Notes: generated by a model from the letters alone, not told the origin. A DNA stretch of 64,000 bases from Chrysogorgia sp. JL179-B06 (GCA_035772405.1 JAYKKM010000428.1:6908001-6972000); one strand, 5' to 3'; shown: positions 1-12,144, counted from the first letter of the stretch. Numbers and translations are program-made.

Positions 1-235
1 TAGTTTTTCAGAAATAGATGGATAGAAATCGACAATGTCAAATGAAATGAAACTGTGTCTGTCCTTATCTTTTATATTGCCAAACCACTCAATAACTTGT
101 TTTGTGTGGAGAAATACAAAATGGAGAAATACAAAACAAGTTATTGAGTGGTTTGGCAATATAAAAGATAAGGACAGACACAGTTTCATTTCATTTGACA
201 TTGTCGATTTCTATCCATCTATTTCTGAAAAACTA
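1..235. repeat. Fold-back inverted repeat at the truncated head of PLE-1
   Basis: Bases 1-103 are the exact reverse complement of 133-235, with a 29-base loop between. The right arm is real RT coding sequence of the element that follows, so the left arm is an inverted copy of the element's own 5' end. Such heads are known products of twin-priming or snap-back during target-primed reverse transcription. The left arm starts at the window edge and may continue outside. The first 33 codons of the long open frame here (35-133) read through the inverted copy and are not genuine protein. Confidence 0.93.
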
Positions 236-1624
236 TTGGACCAAGTTCTGTCCTGGGCTTCAAATTTGGCTACTATACCTCAAAACAACATTTCAATAAT
301 AAAACACGCTAGAAAATCTCTCCTTTTCAATAGCGGAATTTCATGGATAAAAAAAGATAGCAAGAGTTTGTTCGACGTTACCTGCATGGGCAGTTTCGAC
401 GGCGCGGAAATTTGTGAGCTCGTAGGCCTTTTCATTTTAAACCACCTAAGTAAGAAATTTGGCAAAGAAAGCATCGGCCTATATAGAGATGACGGTTTGG
501 CTATCATAAAAAGTAAATCAGCACGTTTAGCAGACAAAACAAGAAAAGATCTCCACAAAATTTTCGAGCAATTTGACCTAAAAATCACCGCCGAATCAAA
601 TTTACGTATAGTAAACTTTTTAGATGTAACTTTCGACCTTAACAATGGAAACTATAGGCCCTATAGGAAGCCCAATGACGATCCGCTATACATAAATATG
701 CACTCTAACCATCCACCAAGCATAACAAGGCAACTACCTGCATCAATTAACAAACGCATTAAACTCCTTTCGTCAGATGAGCAAACTTTTCAGGAATCTG
801 CACCCTTATATCAGAACGCGCTTAGGCACAGCAACTTTAATCATGAACTTAGCTACACTCATGATACACCGCAACGACCACGTAGGAATAGGCAACGCAA
901 TATCATTTGGTTCAACCCACCATTTAGCAAGAGTGTCAGCACTAACATAGGACGTAATTTCCTTAGCCTAATTGACAAACATTTCCCTCCGCACCACAAG
1001 CTCCATAAGATTTTTAACAGAAATACAGTTAAAGTAAGTTACAGCTGCATGAACAATGTTAAGTCAATAATCACTAAGCACAATGCACGCATAGCTAGGA
1101 ACATCAAACCGCAGGATAGGGACGCTACTAATTGCAGTTGTAGAGAGAACACCATTTGCCCGCTTCAAGAACAATGCATGACTAGAGACATAGTATACAA
1201 AGCAACAGTGACAGTAAACATCACAAACGAAATAAAACACTACATTGGTATGACTGCAACCACATTCAAACAGCGATTGGCCAACCACACTAAATCTTTT
1301 CAACATAAAAAGCATGAAAATGACACCGAACTTTCGAAATATATTTGGACATTGAAAGAAAACAATAAAGATTTCAGTATTAATTGGCAAATTCTAAAAC
1401 ATTCTATTTCGTACACAGGAGGATCAAAACGATGCAATTTATGTTTAGAAGAAAATTTTTGTATTTTAAAAGAAACAAATAAGAATAGTTTACTCAACAA
1501 AAGAGCGGAAATAATTTCACAGTGTCGTCATCGTAATAAATTTCGCGTAATCAACGCAAACAAAGCCATGACCTCATGCTTTGTCCCCCACATACGCCCC
1601 CACTTTCCGGCAGAAAGCCTATAA
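134..1624 (+). CDS. Penelope-like element protein, 5'-truncated RT plus GIY-YIG endonuclease (PLE-1)
   Basis: This is the C-terminal part of a retroelement polyprotein that copies RNA into DNA and nicks the target. RT motif A is visible as FISFDIVDFYPSI (about nt 185-223) and the catalytic motif C as YRDD (nt 482-493). The end carries a GIY-YIG nuclease with HYIGMTATTFKQRLANH around nt 1238-1288, preceded by a Cys-rich stretch (nt 1129-1176). RT followed by a C-terminal GIY-YIG domain is diagnostic of Penelope-like elements. The frame is open without internal stops from the fold-back junction to the TAA, so the copy is fairly young, but the N-terminal RT domain is missing. It is only distantly related to the PLE at 58-62 kb. 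Confidence 0.9.
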   Translation, partial: KQVIEWFGNIKDKDRHSFISFDIVDFYPSISEKLLDQVLSWASNLATIPQNNISIIKHARKSLLFNSGISWIKKDSKSLFDVTCMGSFDGAEICELVGLFILNHLSKKFGKESIGLYRDDGLAIIKSKSARLADKTRKDLHKIFEQFDLKITAESNLRIVNFLDVTFDLNNGNYRPYRKPNDDPLYINMHSNHPPSITRQLPASINKRIKLLSSDEQTFQESAPLYQNALRHSNFNHELSYTHDTPQRPRRNRQRNIIWFNPPFSKSVSTNIGRNFLSLIDKHFPPHHKLHKIFNRNTVKVSYSCMNNVKSIITKHNARIARNIKPQDRDATNCSCRENTICPLQEQCMTRDIVYKATVTVNITNEIKHYIGMTATTFKQRLANHTKSFQHKKHENDTELSKYIWTLKENNKDFSINWQILKHSISYTGGSKRCNLCLEENFCILKETNKNSLLNKRAEIISQCRHRNKFRVINANKAMTSCFVPHIRPHFPAESL

Positions 1625-1653
1625 ATAAGCGGTCATCCCTTTCGATATTGTCA

Positions 1654-1694
1654 CTGCCTGAAGATTCTTTTACAGATGAAACAAGTTGTAGCAG
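1654..1694 (+). ncRNA. Hammerhead-ribozyme-like fold in the 3' tail of PLE-1
   Basis: The core CTGAAGA (1658-1664) and GAAA (1678-1681) are spaced by a 13-nt stem-II region that gives three pairs (TCT/AGA). Stem I is CTGC (1654-1657) with GCAG (1691-1694), four pairs. After GAA comes ACAA G TTGT, a short stem III or self-complementary dimer stem, then A1690 as the predicted cleavage base. Hammerheads in PLE ends are established knowledge; this assignment is a hand fold. Stem II is weak, with a U-U pair at its base. Confidence 0.55.
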
Positions 1695-1782
1695 ACCAGT
1701 ATTGAGGTAAGCGAAAATCTATTATTTGCTCTAACTATATGTTGTTGAGCACTCTTTGCATTTCGTAGACCAAAACCTACAC

Positions 1783-1985
<203 letters not shown>

Positions 1986-2091
1986 GTATATGTAAATATA
2001 ATTTGACTCTGTTATGGTGACGTCACCATAAATTGCGAAAATAAAGAAATAGCGGAGTGCCTATGTCAAGGTCAGATAATTTCATTGGACT

Positions 2092-2558
2092 TATGGGAGT
2101 GGGAACTACGAGCAAATATACATTGCCCAAGTACCAGCCCACTGGATGTGGGATTGTTAACACATTACGATATGTTCGATTATCCGCTCTTTTTAAGAAA
2201 ATTACGTTCGCTAGCCGAATAAGCTGTACGCATATTGTAAACAGATAATTTATCTTTGTTTTAATATACATTGTACCTTTGGGAGTTGATTATTTCTCAA
2301 GAAAATGTTTGTCGAAGATAGCCGAAAGTTCGTATCCGTATAAATACGAAAATTATATTTTTGAGCAAGTTAGCTACCAGGATAAGTTGTACGTATATTG
2401 TAAATAGATAATTTAACTTTCCTTTAATATATTCTATAGCTTTTGCGGTTACAATCCAATTAGCTAGGAGGCTGGTACGAGGGCAATGTATTTGCTCGTC
2501 AGGGCAACGTATATGCTCGTTAGGGCAACGTATTTGCTCTTCCCAGTCCCATACGATA
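2092..2558. repeat. Inverted-repeat element with internal direct repeats
   Basis: The segment 2092-2138 reappears inverted at 2469-2552, partly triplicated there as a 23-bp unit (around 2490, 2513 and 2534). A second repeat family lies inside: a stretch around 2208-2270 recurs in direct orientation around 2368-2430. No coding capacity is seen. It is probably a non-autonomous DNA element or a rearranged fragment of one. Confidence 0.6.
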
Positions 2559-3075
2559 TGACCTTATATGGAATACGTACTATAAGTACTTACAGGTATC
2601 GAGAATTTGCATATTTTGAATATTAATTTGCGTTATTTTAAGAAAATGTGAAATAATATCTTGTCAAACGAAAATATCATCTTCATGGACTATTTTGACC
2701 ATTTTTGCCTTTTACCGCTAGTGTGTATACGTTCTGTATCCGCCAGGAAAGTATTTGACTGCTGTTGAGAGAATGGCTTTTTGGCGCAGGACTGGGACAT
2801 GATATTGAGAACTGTTAAAGCAGAATTACAATGGAGATAAAGACTCGTGTGCTGAAATAGTGCTCAGAATATCTCTTTCTGCGAATTTATCTGTGCATTT
2901 TTATTTAAACTTTTACTGGAGCAATGTAATCGAGCTTTTCCGAGTTAAATGAGCCAGGATAACTCAGAAACTAATTTTATAGCCGGGTACATGATGGAAG
3001 TGGAATACGACGCAGTGTCAATAAAACCCTCCGCAACACAGAAATGCAATGAGGGTAATAAAAACAGGTATAACT

Positions 3076-3256
3076 TTAAATGCTGACCTTTTTAATACAC
3101 TACAGTAAGTGGGTGCACACAAAGCAAAAACTCAATGCCACTTTTTTGGCTGTGACTTTGATATTTGGCTGTGATATTGCTTAAATCTCAAACACTCGGC
3201 TCATGTCGTGTTGTGTCCTAGAATGTCCTTACTGTATTAAAAAAGTCAGCATTTAA
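3076..3256. mobile_element. Short TTAA-bounded inverted-repeat element
   Basis: Terminal inverted repeats of about 30 bp (3076-3110 and 3225-3256) both begin with TTAA followed by ATGCTGAC. The 181-bp element has no coding capacity. TTAA at both ends matches the larger fold-back elements at 19, 23, 25, 30 and 41 kb and is the target-site signature of piggyBac-type transposition. Confidence 0.5.
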
Positions 3257-3311
3257 TGTAATACTATACAGTAGCTGTTTTCCTTACCCTTCATTTCATA
3301 CTTCTTTCTGT

Positions 3312-3496
3312 CTATTCTTCGATATTTTCGGGAAGCCTAGATGTAGTGTTATGCATATAGTGGTACACAGTTTCCATCTCTTGCTTTACAAGATCGCTTT
3401 TCATGAATGAATTCACGCAGCCATCAATTTTCCGGCAGCATGTTGCACTCTTTTTCATTGTGTAGTAAATCAATTTTACAATTTCCACACTTACAC
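3312..3496 (-). pseudogene. Decayed exon of a Cys-rich domain resembling the P2RX7 cytoplasmic domain
   Basis: Reading the minus strand from 3496, right after a pyrimidine tract and ATAG acceptor, gives CKCGNCKIDLLHNEKEC. A one-base frameshift then leads to CCRKIDGCVNSFMKSDLV and on to a stop at 3312. The spacing C-x-C-G-x-C ... E-C-x-C-C-x-x-I-x-G-C ... S-D-L is the pattern I know from the zinc-binding P2RX7 C-terminal domain, which is greatly expanded in cnidarian and fish genomes as stand-alone genes. The frameshift and the lack of continuing exons argue for a relic. The domain name is from memory of the family pattern and was not checked by search. Confidence 0.5.
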
Positions 3497-4773
3497 CTAT
3501 GAGAAGCAAAAAATTGAACAGATTCAAACGAATACGTACATGCATTATCCAGTCCTATTGGATACAGTTAAAGTAATTCGATTTTGATATTGTCTGTAGT
3601 AGCTGCACATGCACACGATACAAAATACATGTATTAGTTATATAAGAACACTCACGCCAATGTTGCACAGCGACGCGTCCCTCCAAGCGGGATCTAAGCA
3701 TCTGTAATTTACTCTGATGGAGACGTCTTTACTCGTTATAATTCACGATCCAGTCTGCATCGGCGTCAGGTTCGCCTTCTTATCAGTGGTGCCCGCTGCT
3801 CTGTGTTCAGTGCGGAGGGAGGGAAGATAGTCATCTGTAAATAACAGTCGTACCCTATAGGTTGATTCCGCGAGTATTATATTGTAAGTCTATACTAGTT
3901 GATGTGATAGTCGTATAGACGTAGATGCAGGGAAAAGTTTACTACATACTTTTGAGAATCTTCGAACATAGTTTAATTTCTGATATCATTCAGTAAGGCG
4001 AATGCCTTATATACCACATGTGGTGATAACCAATGACCATAAATGGTTTTGGTTACCTTAAATTGCCAATTTTGTTGTCCCAATGTTAATATTGTTGTTC
4101 ATGTGGAATGTGGATAGATATTAGATCGAGAAACCTTTCTGGAATAACTTCGAAATTGCCTCGCTTTGATGCCCGACATGCCACTGGCTGAAGTTAGTTG
4201 TTTCGGTAAATTGTAATACGGAGTTAAAATAAATGACTATAAGACGTTTTCACACCAGATGTTTAAGGGATTGGTATGTAGGGTATAATTTGGCTGGCTT
4301 CAATCAAAAATGTTGATTTGATTAAAATTTATCTGGAGATTGTTTCATATTTATTATACTGATTCCTCGTCATCCACTCATCCAACTAATCCACTCATCA
4401 ACTAAACCCAATTATTGCGACTTTTAACCAAAAATATGGCGGTTATAAATATGTTTCTGATTTCTGGTAATGAGTGCGGTTTTTAATCACGGCGAAACAG
4501 ATACTAAGGCTAAAGCTATTAATTTTATCGATTGATTAATATGCAATTTGACTCAGCCAAAAGACATATTGTGTCCTTCGCAATTCAGCCACAAATTGTA
4601 AGTGAGGATGATTAGTTTGGAATGTGTATTTGATCATATTAATATGGAAACTGCGTAATATAAGAATTAAAAACTATTAATGTTATTGATTGCTTGATTG
4701 TAATTAACCATATCTGAGGGAAATAAGGTTGTATTGTTTTATGATACTCTAAAACGTTGTGTACTGCCGTATT

Positions 4774-4830
4774 GGTGTGTAGGAGGTCTAACGTTTCGAG
4801 CAAAGATCCTTTGTCAGTGAGTGAAACGTA
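4774..4830 (-). mobile_element. Relic of a PLE terminus with hammerhead-like core
   Basis: On the minus strand the order CTGACAA, about 13 nt, CTCGAAACGTTAG is seen. This is the hammerhead layout (CTGANGA ... GAAAC) with one core base changed. The flanking block GTGTAGGAGGYCTAACGTTTCGA (plus strand) recurs at 6441, so both derive from the same repeat family. No RT sequence is left nearby. Confidence 0.4.
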
Positions 4831-4839
4831 AATTGAAAT

Positions 4840-6435
4840 CAAAATGGGGCATGAAATGTTTATACACAAAATAATCATGTGACAAAAATAAATCACTAAC
4901 CATTTAATGCCACGTCTTATACAGCACATTCTTATTAATAATTTTGTATGTAATACAAAATAATTGTGATTACGTGATATTAGTGCTACGTCAGGTGTAT
5001 ATGGGTTTAGATTTAAACCCGAAAGGAACCGAGAAAGAAAGTAAAAAAGAAAGTAACTTTACTTACTCAAAATCACAAGATGTTCTCCATTGCCGCGTTG
5101 GTGTGATCGTATCGCGCAAAATAATAATATGAAAAAGGTGAATGTATCCCTTTGGAACATTTCAATTTATTATTTATCCCTTATCAATTATCGTTTGTCT
5201 GATATTATTAATAGAGACGCACGTCCTTAGAAAGTATCGAATAGACGTAGTCATTTTGCCCGTTGATGCGCGGTTGGTGAAGTTTCCATGTGATATGCTT
5301 AAATATCATTTGTATAAATGATATTATAATGTGTTCTGTTATGTCAATTATTATTTAATTCAGAGTGAATGTTATTGGCTAACAGTTATTTACAAAGTGA
5401 ATGCTATTGGTTAGAATACGTATTAGTTAAAATACGTCATTATTAGCTACGTGCTGATACTGCTTCTTCTTTCCTCGTCCCTGATTTGGGGTCGACGGAC
5501 TGAATAACTCTCCTCCGTGGATATCATCTTGTACTTTCAATTCCAGTCAATTTTCTTGCATGTCCTTTTTCACACCTCCCTCAATCTTACGTTTGGCCTT
5601 TGTCTTCGATCTCTCATCTTTCACTTCAAATGTTCTGACATGTTCTCTTCACAGATTCTTCATGTACTAGCCAATGTTGATAATTTCTCTCTCTTATGTC
5701 CATCACTCTCACATGTTTACCGATTCTTCTTACACAACATAAGTTTGGCATCACATGAACTGGTAAATAATCACCGGTAGTGTTTTTATGGCGTCACAAT
5801 TATTATCCCCTAGCGTGCTGATAATTAGGGAGCTTAAAATATTTTCTTCGAGATTATTCATTATAGGTAAGCTTCTAAACTTTAAAAGCACTAGTCTTTT
5901 TAACAATTTACATCGTCTTGAGAATGTTAAAATATTATCGGCGACGTCGTTAGGTTACTATAGAAAGATCAAAGAAAGCAACCTTTTAGCAAGAACAACG
6001 TGTACAGAATTATTAGTAATTCGTAATTGCTTCTTTTCAGGGGTCTACGTGGTGGCGGTATTCTCTAATTATTTTCATAGATTTGCATTTACTTGGCTAG
6101 TTATCAGAATCCCGCCATGTTCCCCGTCATGTTCCCTTTTGATCATGCTCTGTTTTGAGCTCTGTTTTGGGCTCTGTCTTGACATGACATGCGGATTGCA
6201 TGGCGCTTATACACCTTCTTGACTGCCTCGTCATACGTAGCGCTATTCGTTTTTATCCTGACTTAAAGGGAGCTTCAGCTTACGCCCGCTTTGATGATTT
6301 TTTTAATGTTTTTTTAATGGTTGCATGTCCAAAAAAATGTTGAATAAACGTCATGCTTTGGTTAAAATATTGGTGGTAGGCTGGCTAGTGAAGCTATAGC
6401 GTTGCACAACTAATTTACTGATTACTCTTGCCCAA
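4840..6435. other. No gene recognised
   Basis: AT-rich sequence. Open frames at 5517-5780 and 5788-6222 (+) are hydrophobic, show no domain and have no plausible splice context. Around 6110-6200 there is a low-complexity run of CTCTGTTTT- and ATGTTCC-like words. Nothing else is supported. Confidence 0.6.
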
Positions 6436-6440
6436 GTATC

Positions 6441-6485
6441 GTGTAGGAGGCCTAACGTTTCGAACGAAGGCTCGTCGAGACCTTT
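6441..6485 (-). mobile_element. Second PLE-terminus relic with hammerhead-like core
   Basis: The minus strand reads CTCGACGA, a short stem region, TTCGAAACGTTAGGCC. It shares the GTGTAGGAGG block with the relic at 4774. The core is one base off CTGANGA by an insertion. Only the terminal repeat is left. Confidence 0.4.
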
Positions 6486-6489
6486 CATT

Positions 6490-8840
6490 CTCTTGACAGA
6501 CACCAATCATTTACAATATTCGATTTGTATTTCTTTTGTTAAACTTTTGGGTTTTTTTTTTTGTGGTTTTTTAATTAAAATTTTTGCTTTTATGCGGTGT
6601 GTGTTTATACAAAGCGTTCTCGTGATCTATTTGTTTTTATGGCGCCATAGATACTAGCTGCCTCTTTTAATTAACTATTCATTGGGGGTCATGATTGGTA
6701 GCGTATATCCTCTGGTTAACAACTTGTCATATCACGGCAGGTGGAAATTCTTAACCATTTCAGCTCTTCAAAATGATACTCTCGCTTTCTCCAAATTATG
6801 ATCTTATTTCAGAAGAGGAACACTTTTGAAGCTTAACAGTTTACGAATAATATCAGGTGTATCTCGAAAATGAACATATCAGTAAATGTGATCAATCGCG
6901 TGCATAAATGTTGAGACACTTCAAATATTTACAGTAAGAATTACGACACCCGTTGGAAAGCGGATAGAAAATGCAACTTAATTTTATGTTATTCCCCTGT
7001 TTCAATATTGCTCTTTAATTATTGAAAAGTGCTAAGCACATCAAATTTTTTCTCAGAATCAACATTGATCACGGGGAGGGGGTTGAAATGTCAAGTTCTC
7101 CTTTCAGCTGAACCCTGAAGGCGTGGCTTCCGTTGGGTTGAAGTTCTCGTGACAGTTTACTCCCGATTGATGCTATTTATATACTAGGTATCACTATAAT
7201 TGTATTCATGCGACCTTTTCTTCCTCATTACATAAATTATAAATCAGACAGGGTAATATTTCTGCGTATCTACATACATGGATATGAATTATTATGATAG
7301 GCTAAGATACGAGTTATTTCTTATACTCTTCGTAAAGATATAGTGAAGTCAGCAAAAAAGGGGAAACAATTATAGATCTTTGGAATGTCAAACAAAGAAA
7401 CGACAATTGCTTTCGATTATGAACAATACAAAGAGGTTTCAGATTTGAACAGCGAATAAATATTTTAAACAGTGAATAAACATTTGAATAGACAACACAA
7501 AGATATTTTTATTTAGTGATTACGCAGCAGAAATCGGTAAAGCTTAAGAGAGACGGAGATTTAGTATGTTGGTATGTGTTTTTTGAATGTTTTCGTTTAT
7601 ATAGTCAAACCTCTCTGAGACACAGTATGGGGTATGGTGGTAAAATACTTTCTGTTTCTATATTTTGGATTTTAAAACAATTTATTATGTGGCCAGTACT
7701 ACTTCCGGTAAAATTACGCAATATGATTGGTCAACGTCAGGTGCGGATTTTGCCGGAAATGACATGCACAGGAATTGCGAGAGCATTATACGAACATTGT
7801 TAATACCCTCGAAGTTCAAAAGCACAAAAAGTCTGCAACAAAACTCTTCAAAATATCAGAAAAATTAATTTTTAATAGCTTGTGTACTCATTGTTATTTT
7901 TTTCTCTTAATTAAAATCTTGAGTGACAAAAAAACAAACAGAAAACGAATTAGTCAAACTTTGACGAATTCGGTACACACAGAATGCAGATTTTTCTCAG
8001 GGAATCAGAGACATTTTTCACTTATTTTCTTAACTAGGCCGTTATAGGGATAAATATATTGTTAAGAGGGTTAAAAAAACCCGTTCTGTGTAGTGTGCAT
8101 GCTTATATACCCTCTTATTTCTACCTTATTTATATTATAAATGATGATGGACAGGGAACAATGATTTAAGATTGTAAAAGCCAACACTACTCGGCTCTAA
8201 AGCCGCCTGGATGACGATGACCTCCATGTTATCTCTGAAGCGTAATTCCTGTTTTTCTGAGTAAATGCACCGCCCACGTTAACAACCTCACGTTTCCATG
8301 TTCAGAACGAGACATGTCCCTGACCCTCCATTTATAAAAACAAATAGCCTCGATGTGGCATTTAATCCTCGAATAGAATAAAGCTTGGTACATAGAGATA
8401 GTCATTAAACGGCTTGTTTAACAGTTTATTGCAAGGATGGATGTTTCCTACAAAACACTGCATCATGATTTAATTCTGATTAAATATGAAAAAAATATCT
8501 ATTGTCAGTATATTATTAATCATGCACATGCATATTATTCCAAATTTAGCAGTTATTAACTGCAGCAAAGAAATGCTTACTGCTTTGTCTCATCGCCCCT
8601 TTTGCTGATTAGACCGCATATTTTGTGGCACAGCTCAGAAGTGCATTAATATCTGGTTTCCGTATTAAAGTGTACTCCTATAGCTATATGCCGTTCTGAC
8701 AAAGGTATGTTCATATCTAATTCACCTTTATGGTGAAAGTTGTTAAACTACCTGATTTGCTGGTTATGTCTATCTGTTTTACGTATTATAGTGTTTTGTA
8801 ACATGATTTATGATTGCGACCTCCATATAGCTGGTTTACT
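6490..8840. other. No gene recognised
   Basis: AT-rich intergenic sequence. Short overlapping frames at 7516-8047 (+) have no recognisable domain and look like chance. No repeats with clear boundaries were seen. Confidence 0.55.
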
Positions 8841-8842
8841 TC

Positions 8843-8912
8843 TAGCCTGCAATGCCAGTCCTCCTCCCATTTCAAAGCGTCTCCCTCCCCCAAGAGCCTG
8901 CATTGCAGGCTA
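8843..8912. mobile_element. 70-bp micro-MITE with 9-bp target duplication
   Basis: Perfect 13-bp terminal inverted repeats (TAGCCTGCAATGC at 8843-8855 and its complement at 8900-8912) enclose about 44 bp. The element is flanked on both sides by GTTTACTTC (8834-8842 and 8913-8921). A second, related element lies at 15885. Such miniature elements move only with a transposase supplied in trans; the family is not identified. Confidence 0.7.
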
Positions 8913-8924
8913 GTTTACTTCTCG

Positions 8925-11180
8925 TAGGTATAATTCGAAAGTATTAAGTTAACTTTTCACAGAAGTTCTGTTCATTGGTAATCGGTACCAGGTAATAACT
9001 TTGTTGAAGTAAACTGTCGTATGCTGTCCACTTCATGACCTTGACCTTAAACTACGTACTTGTTCTTAGAATCTCCGTGCCCCAATCCTGAGTGTGAAAT
9101 CTTCATTTCAGACATGAATTTGTTTATGACTGAACGTTGTGGGACAACGCCTAATTGGTTCGCATGTGTTCTAGAAGAAAAAGCTTCTAGAAGAAACCTA
9201 AATTATTTTTCGTTATCTAATTTGTAATCCCTTTCAACTTTTAATTATCATTAAATTTAATAGTAATCAGTAATAGCTTATCAGGTTTCGTCTAGCGTAT
9301 TTATTTTCAATCATGCTACAATTGTAGCTATGCTCAGTGGCGAAGCTGGCCTTAGCAACTGGTCATGCTATGCTACCTTTTTGTTGTTTCAGCGAAAATA
9401 GGTTAATAAGCTTCGTTATTTCCTTGTATTACTCAAGCGTGTCATAGTTCCAGCTAAATATATTGTCAACTTTTGTTGCACTTCTAACAAGACTTATTCT
9501 GGCATTATGAGAGAGGTCTACCTGTATTTATTACTGCCCGGCATTATTAAAGAGGTCTATCTACCTATTATATATTTGACGATGGGGGTGTTGCCGGATT
9601 ATATTGCATTCCAGTACGACCTCAAACAGGAATCCTTTTATCACTTACTAGGGAAGCACTATAAGCCAGCTGGTGCCGCTCGCCTCCATGTGTCTAACAA
9701 AGAAAAGGCTGTACGCCAAAACATAATTGTTTTTGCTGACAAAGCGCGTACACAGTGCCTAAACACAATGGTCGCACGCTGTCGAGATCCACATTTGTAA
9801 CCGTGCTAGCTCAACAGTTTTTCTCATGTGATTTTAAGAAAGACTATTTTTGGATCTTCATGCAGAGTCAAGTGAATGTGTGAACTTGGAGTCCTTGTCC
9901 GGTTTTAACTTATCGTCCGCAATATCTCTATCTCAATATCGCAATATCTAAATTGTTCAGCACAATTTACCATGTGCTGAACTTAATAGTTCAAAGCACA
10001 TGCAGGACATGGTAAATTCGACGTTTGAAACAATTAAGTTTGACACTTTTCTAATTAAGCTTTCGGTCTCAGCATGCCATAACAACCCAAGCGCGACGAC
10101 GCGTATAGTCTCATTCTCAAACGTCCTTATAGCTCTCTTCCTGTCCCACGTGCTTTCGAACGTCGAACACACAATGTGTCAAATGAAAATGACTCAAGTG
10201 GTAGCACGAGTCTAGGTTTCGGCTCTGTTTGTCTGGTCGCGAAATGGCAATTATTGCATCATCCATCAGGCTTTGCGAAACTAAGCGTTATAAATATGCT
10301 AATCTTCACGTGTGCTTTCTTTCTTCGCTTTCCAGTATCAAGTTGTCAAGTGTTCTTTCTTGGGCAAGTTAACACATTCACAGATATAAGTATTGGTTAG
10401 ACTACTATAGTTCTTGAGAATGGGAATTAAGGTCCTTTTGAGTGATTCCTTTTAGCCTTGTCCATGTCGAACCCGCTGGTCGAACCTGACACCGTGACCG
10501 AGAGAAACTGGGACGAGCTCGAAGTACCATATGGTCCGAGTAATTAATACACGAAATCGTAGTGTCTACTGCGCATAAATATGACACGTTCTGAGTCGGG
10601 CCTAAAACTTATTTCATACATAACATGGCTTATTGTACAAAATATAGCTTATTTACATAACTTACAATTTATAGATAATTGAAAGGTGAATATCCAAGGA
10701 ACTGCACGAAGGCTGGGGAGAACACAGCAGGTAACCACTGAATGACATTACCTTAATGCTTTACGGCACGACTTTACCTGCATGTGGGAGCGAATTTATG
10801 TGATTTGTGGAAAAGTTGCGCAGAATAGGTACGACTAAAATCTTCGATTATTTTCAATTAAGACAACAATTTTGGCTAGGATTACTGTAGACAACGGACT
10901 CTCTGCAAAGTTTTCATGTCCACGATCTCACTCTTAAACTGATATAAGGTACCAATCCACGGAAATTTCGGTATGATAAGTGCAGACATTGGTAATCTGC
11001 GTCCTCACTCCCTGGTTTCTCATCCGCCAGGGGGGGGGGGGGGGTGAGGACAGAGTCTGCTTTCGCAGACTTATACCCCGTTTACACGGGCCCGTGGCAT
11101 ATGTCGCATCTGCCACGTGGTTAATCCGGCCCTGAGCAAGGTCAAACAACAACAAACTCTTTACTCCTTGATCTTGATAG
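8925..11180. other. No gene recognised; small hairpins
   Basis: Near 9495-9560 the words AGAGGTCTACCT and AGAGGTCTATCTACC show a short tandem duplication. Around 9957-10020 a hairpin is built on CAGCACA / TGTGCTG and CATGTCC-like words, loosely resembling the palindrome at 40375. A 15-base G run lies at 11030-11044 between GTCCTCAC and GTGAGGAC. The open frame at 9507-9800 has no domain I can name. Confidence 0.5.
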
Positions 11181-11190
11181 TTGGTATGGG

Positions 11191-11500
11191 TGTCAAAGAT
11201 TTATATACTGTGTGTTCATTTGTAAGCATTTGTGTATAATAATACATGTATGAACAATCGATACAAACTTACTGATGACCCAGAACATTTTGGAGCCCCA
11301 TTTAAGCTTACAGGTAAAATATCGAGTGAAACAGGGTTACTCAATGGCAACAATGAGTGTCAGAGATTTATATACTGTACGTTCATTTGTAAGCATTCGC
11401 ATATAATATGAACAATCGATACAAACTTACTGATAACCCAGAACATTTTGGAGCCCCATTTAAGCTTACAGGTAAAATATCAAGTGAAACAGAGTAATTA
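11191..11500. repeat. Two-copy tandem duplication, 167-bp offset
   Basis: The block from TGTCAAAGATTTATATACTG at 11191 recurs from 11358, and the two copies match closely through the shared GGAGCCCCATTTAAGCTTACA, with a 10-bp deletion in the second copy near 11400. No coding capacity. Confidence 0.85.
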
Positions 11501-12144
11501 ATTCGATAGCAACATTGCATACTTTAATAATAGTACTTGGTATATAACTATATATGAAACAATAAACTGTAGCATCGACTTTATTTTGTATAATTACATA
11601 ACAATAAACAATACAGGCAACAAAGCTTATAAAAATATTACAGTTACCTCAGAACAGTTAACATATTTCCATACAGCATTCATATGTTGAGTCTCATATT
11701 AAATCATTAAACATTTAGTGGACAAAAAGCGTATGGAAACATATAATTTGATCGAGTACAGGTTCTCGAAATCGTAGACCAACCCGTTTCGAAAGCGATC
11801 TGGATTGTGAGCGTATATAAGATCAAGATACTTGCCAGCCACATCAAAGATTTTCAGTGAAGAGCACTCGCAGAAAGGTGTCAGATCAGATGAGTATACG
11901 CGTGTTTTCAGTTTCGCAAAGGTGAAAAGCCTGGGTACGAGGTTGATCGGGATGATGCAATAATTAGCCTCCCTAAAAACGACTGCGGGGGGCAACATTT
12001 TTTTGGGGATCACTTCACTGCGCATGTGCAGTAATCCCACATTCATAGTCTCGCTCACTAGTCTACTAATTTAGTCAAAATGATGCAATAATTGCCATTT
12101 CGCGACGCGACAAAATAAACAGAGCCCTTTTTAAGACTCGTGCT

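Noticed and set aside
5788..6222. 144-codon plus-strand frame
   Set aside because: Hydrophobic patches without a domain or convincing start context; looks like chance in AT-rich DNA.
9507..9800. 97-codon plus-strand frame
   Set aside because: Starts in a short tandem duplication and shows no family resemblance.
11699..12058. 119-codon minus-strand frame
   Set aside because: Part overlaps a dispersed repeat border (CCTCGTACCCAGGC) and the rest has no recognisable domain or splice acceptor.
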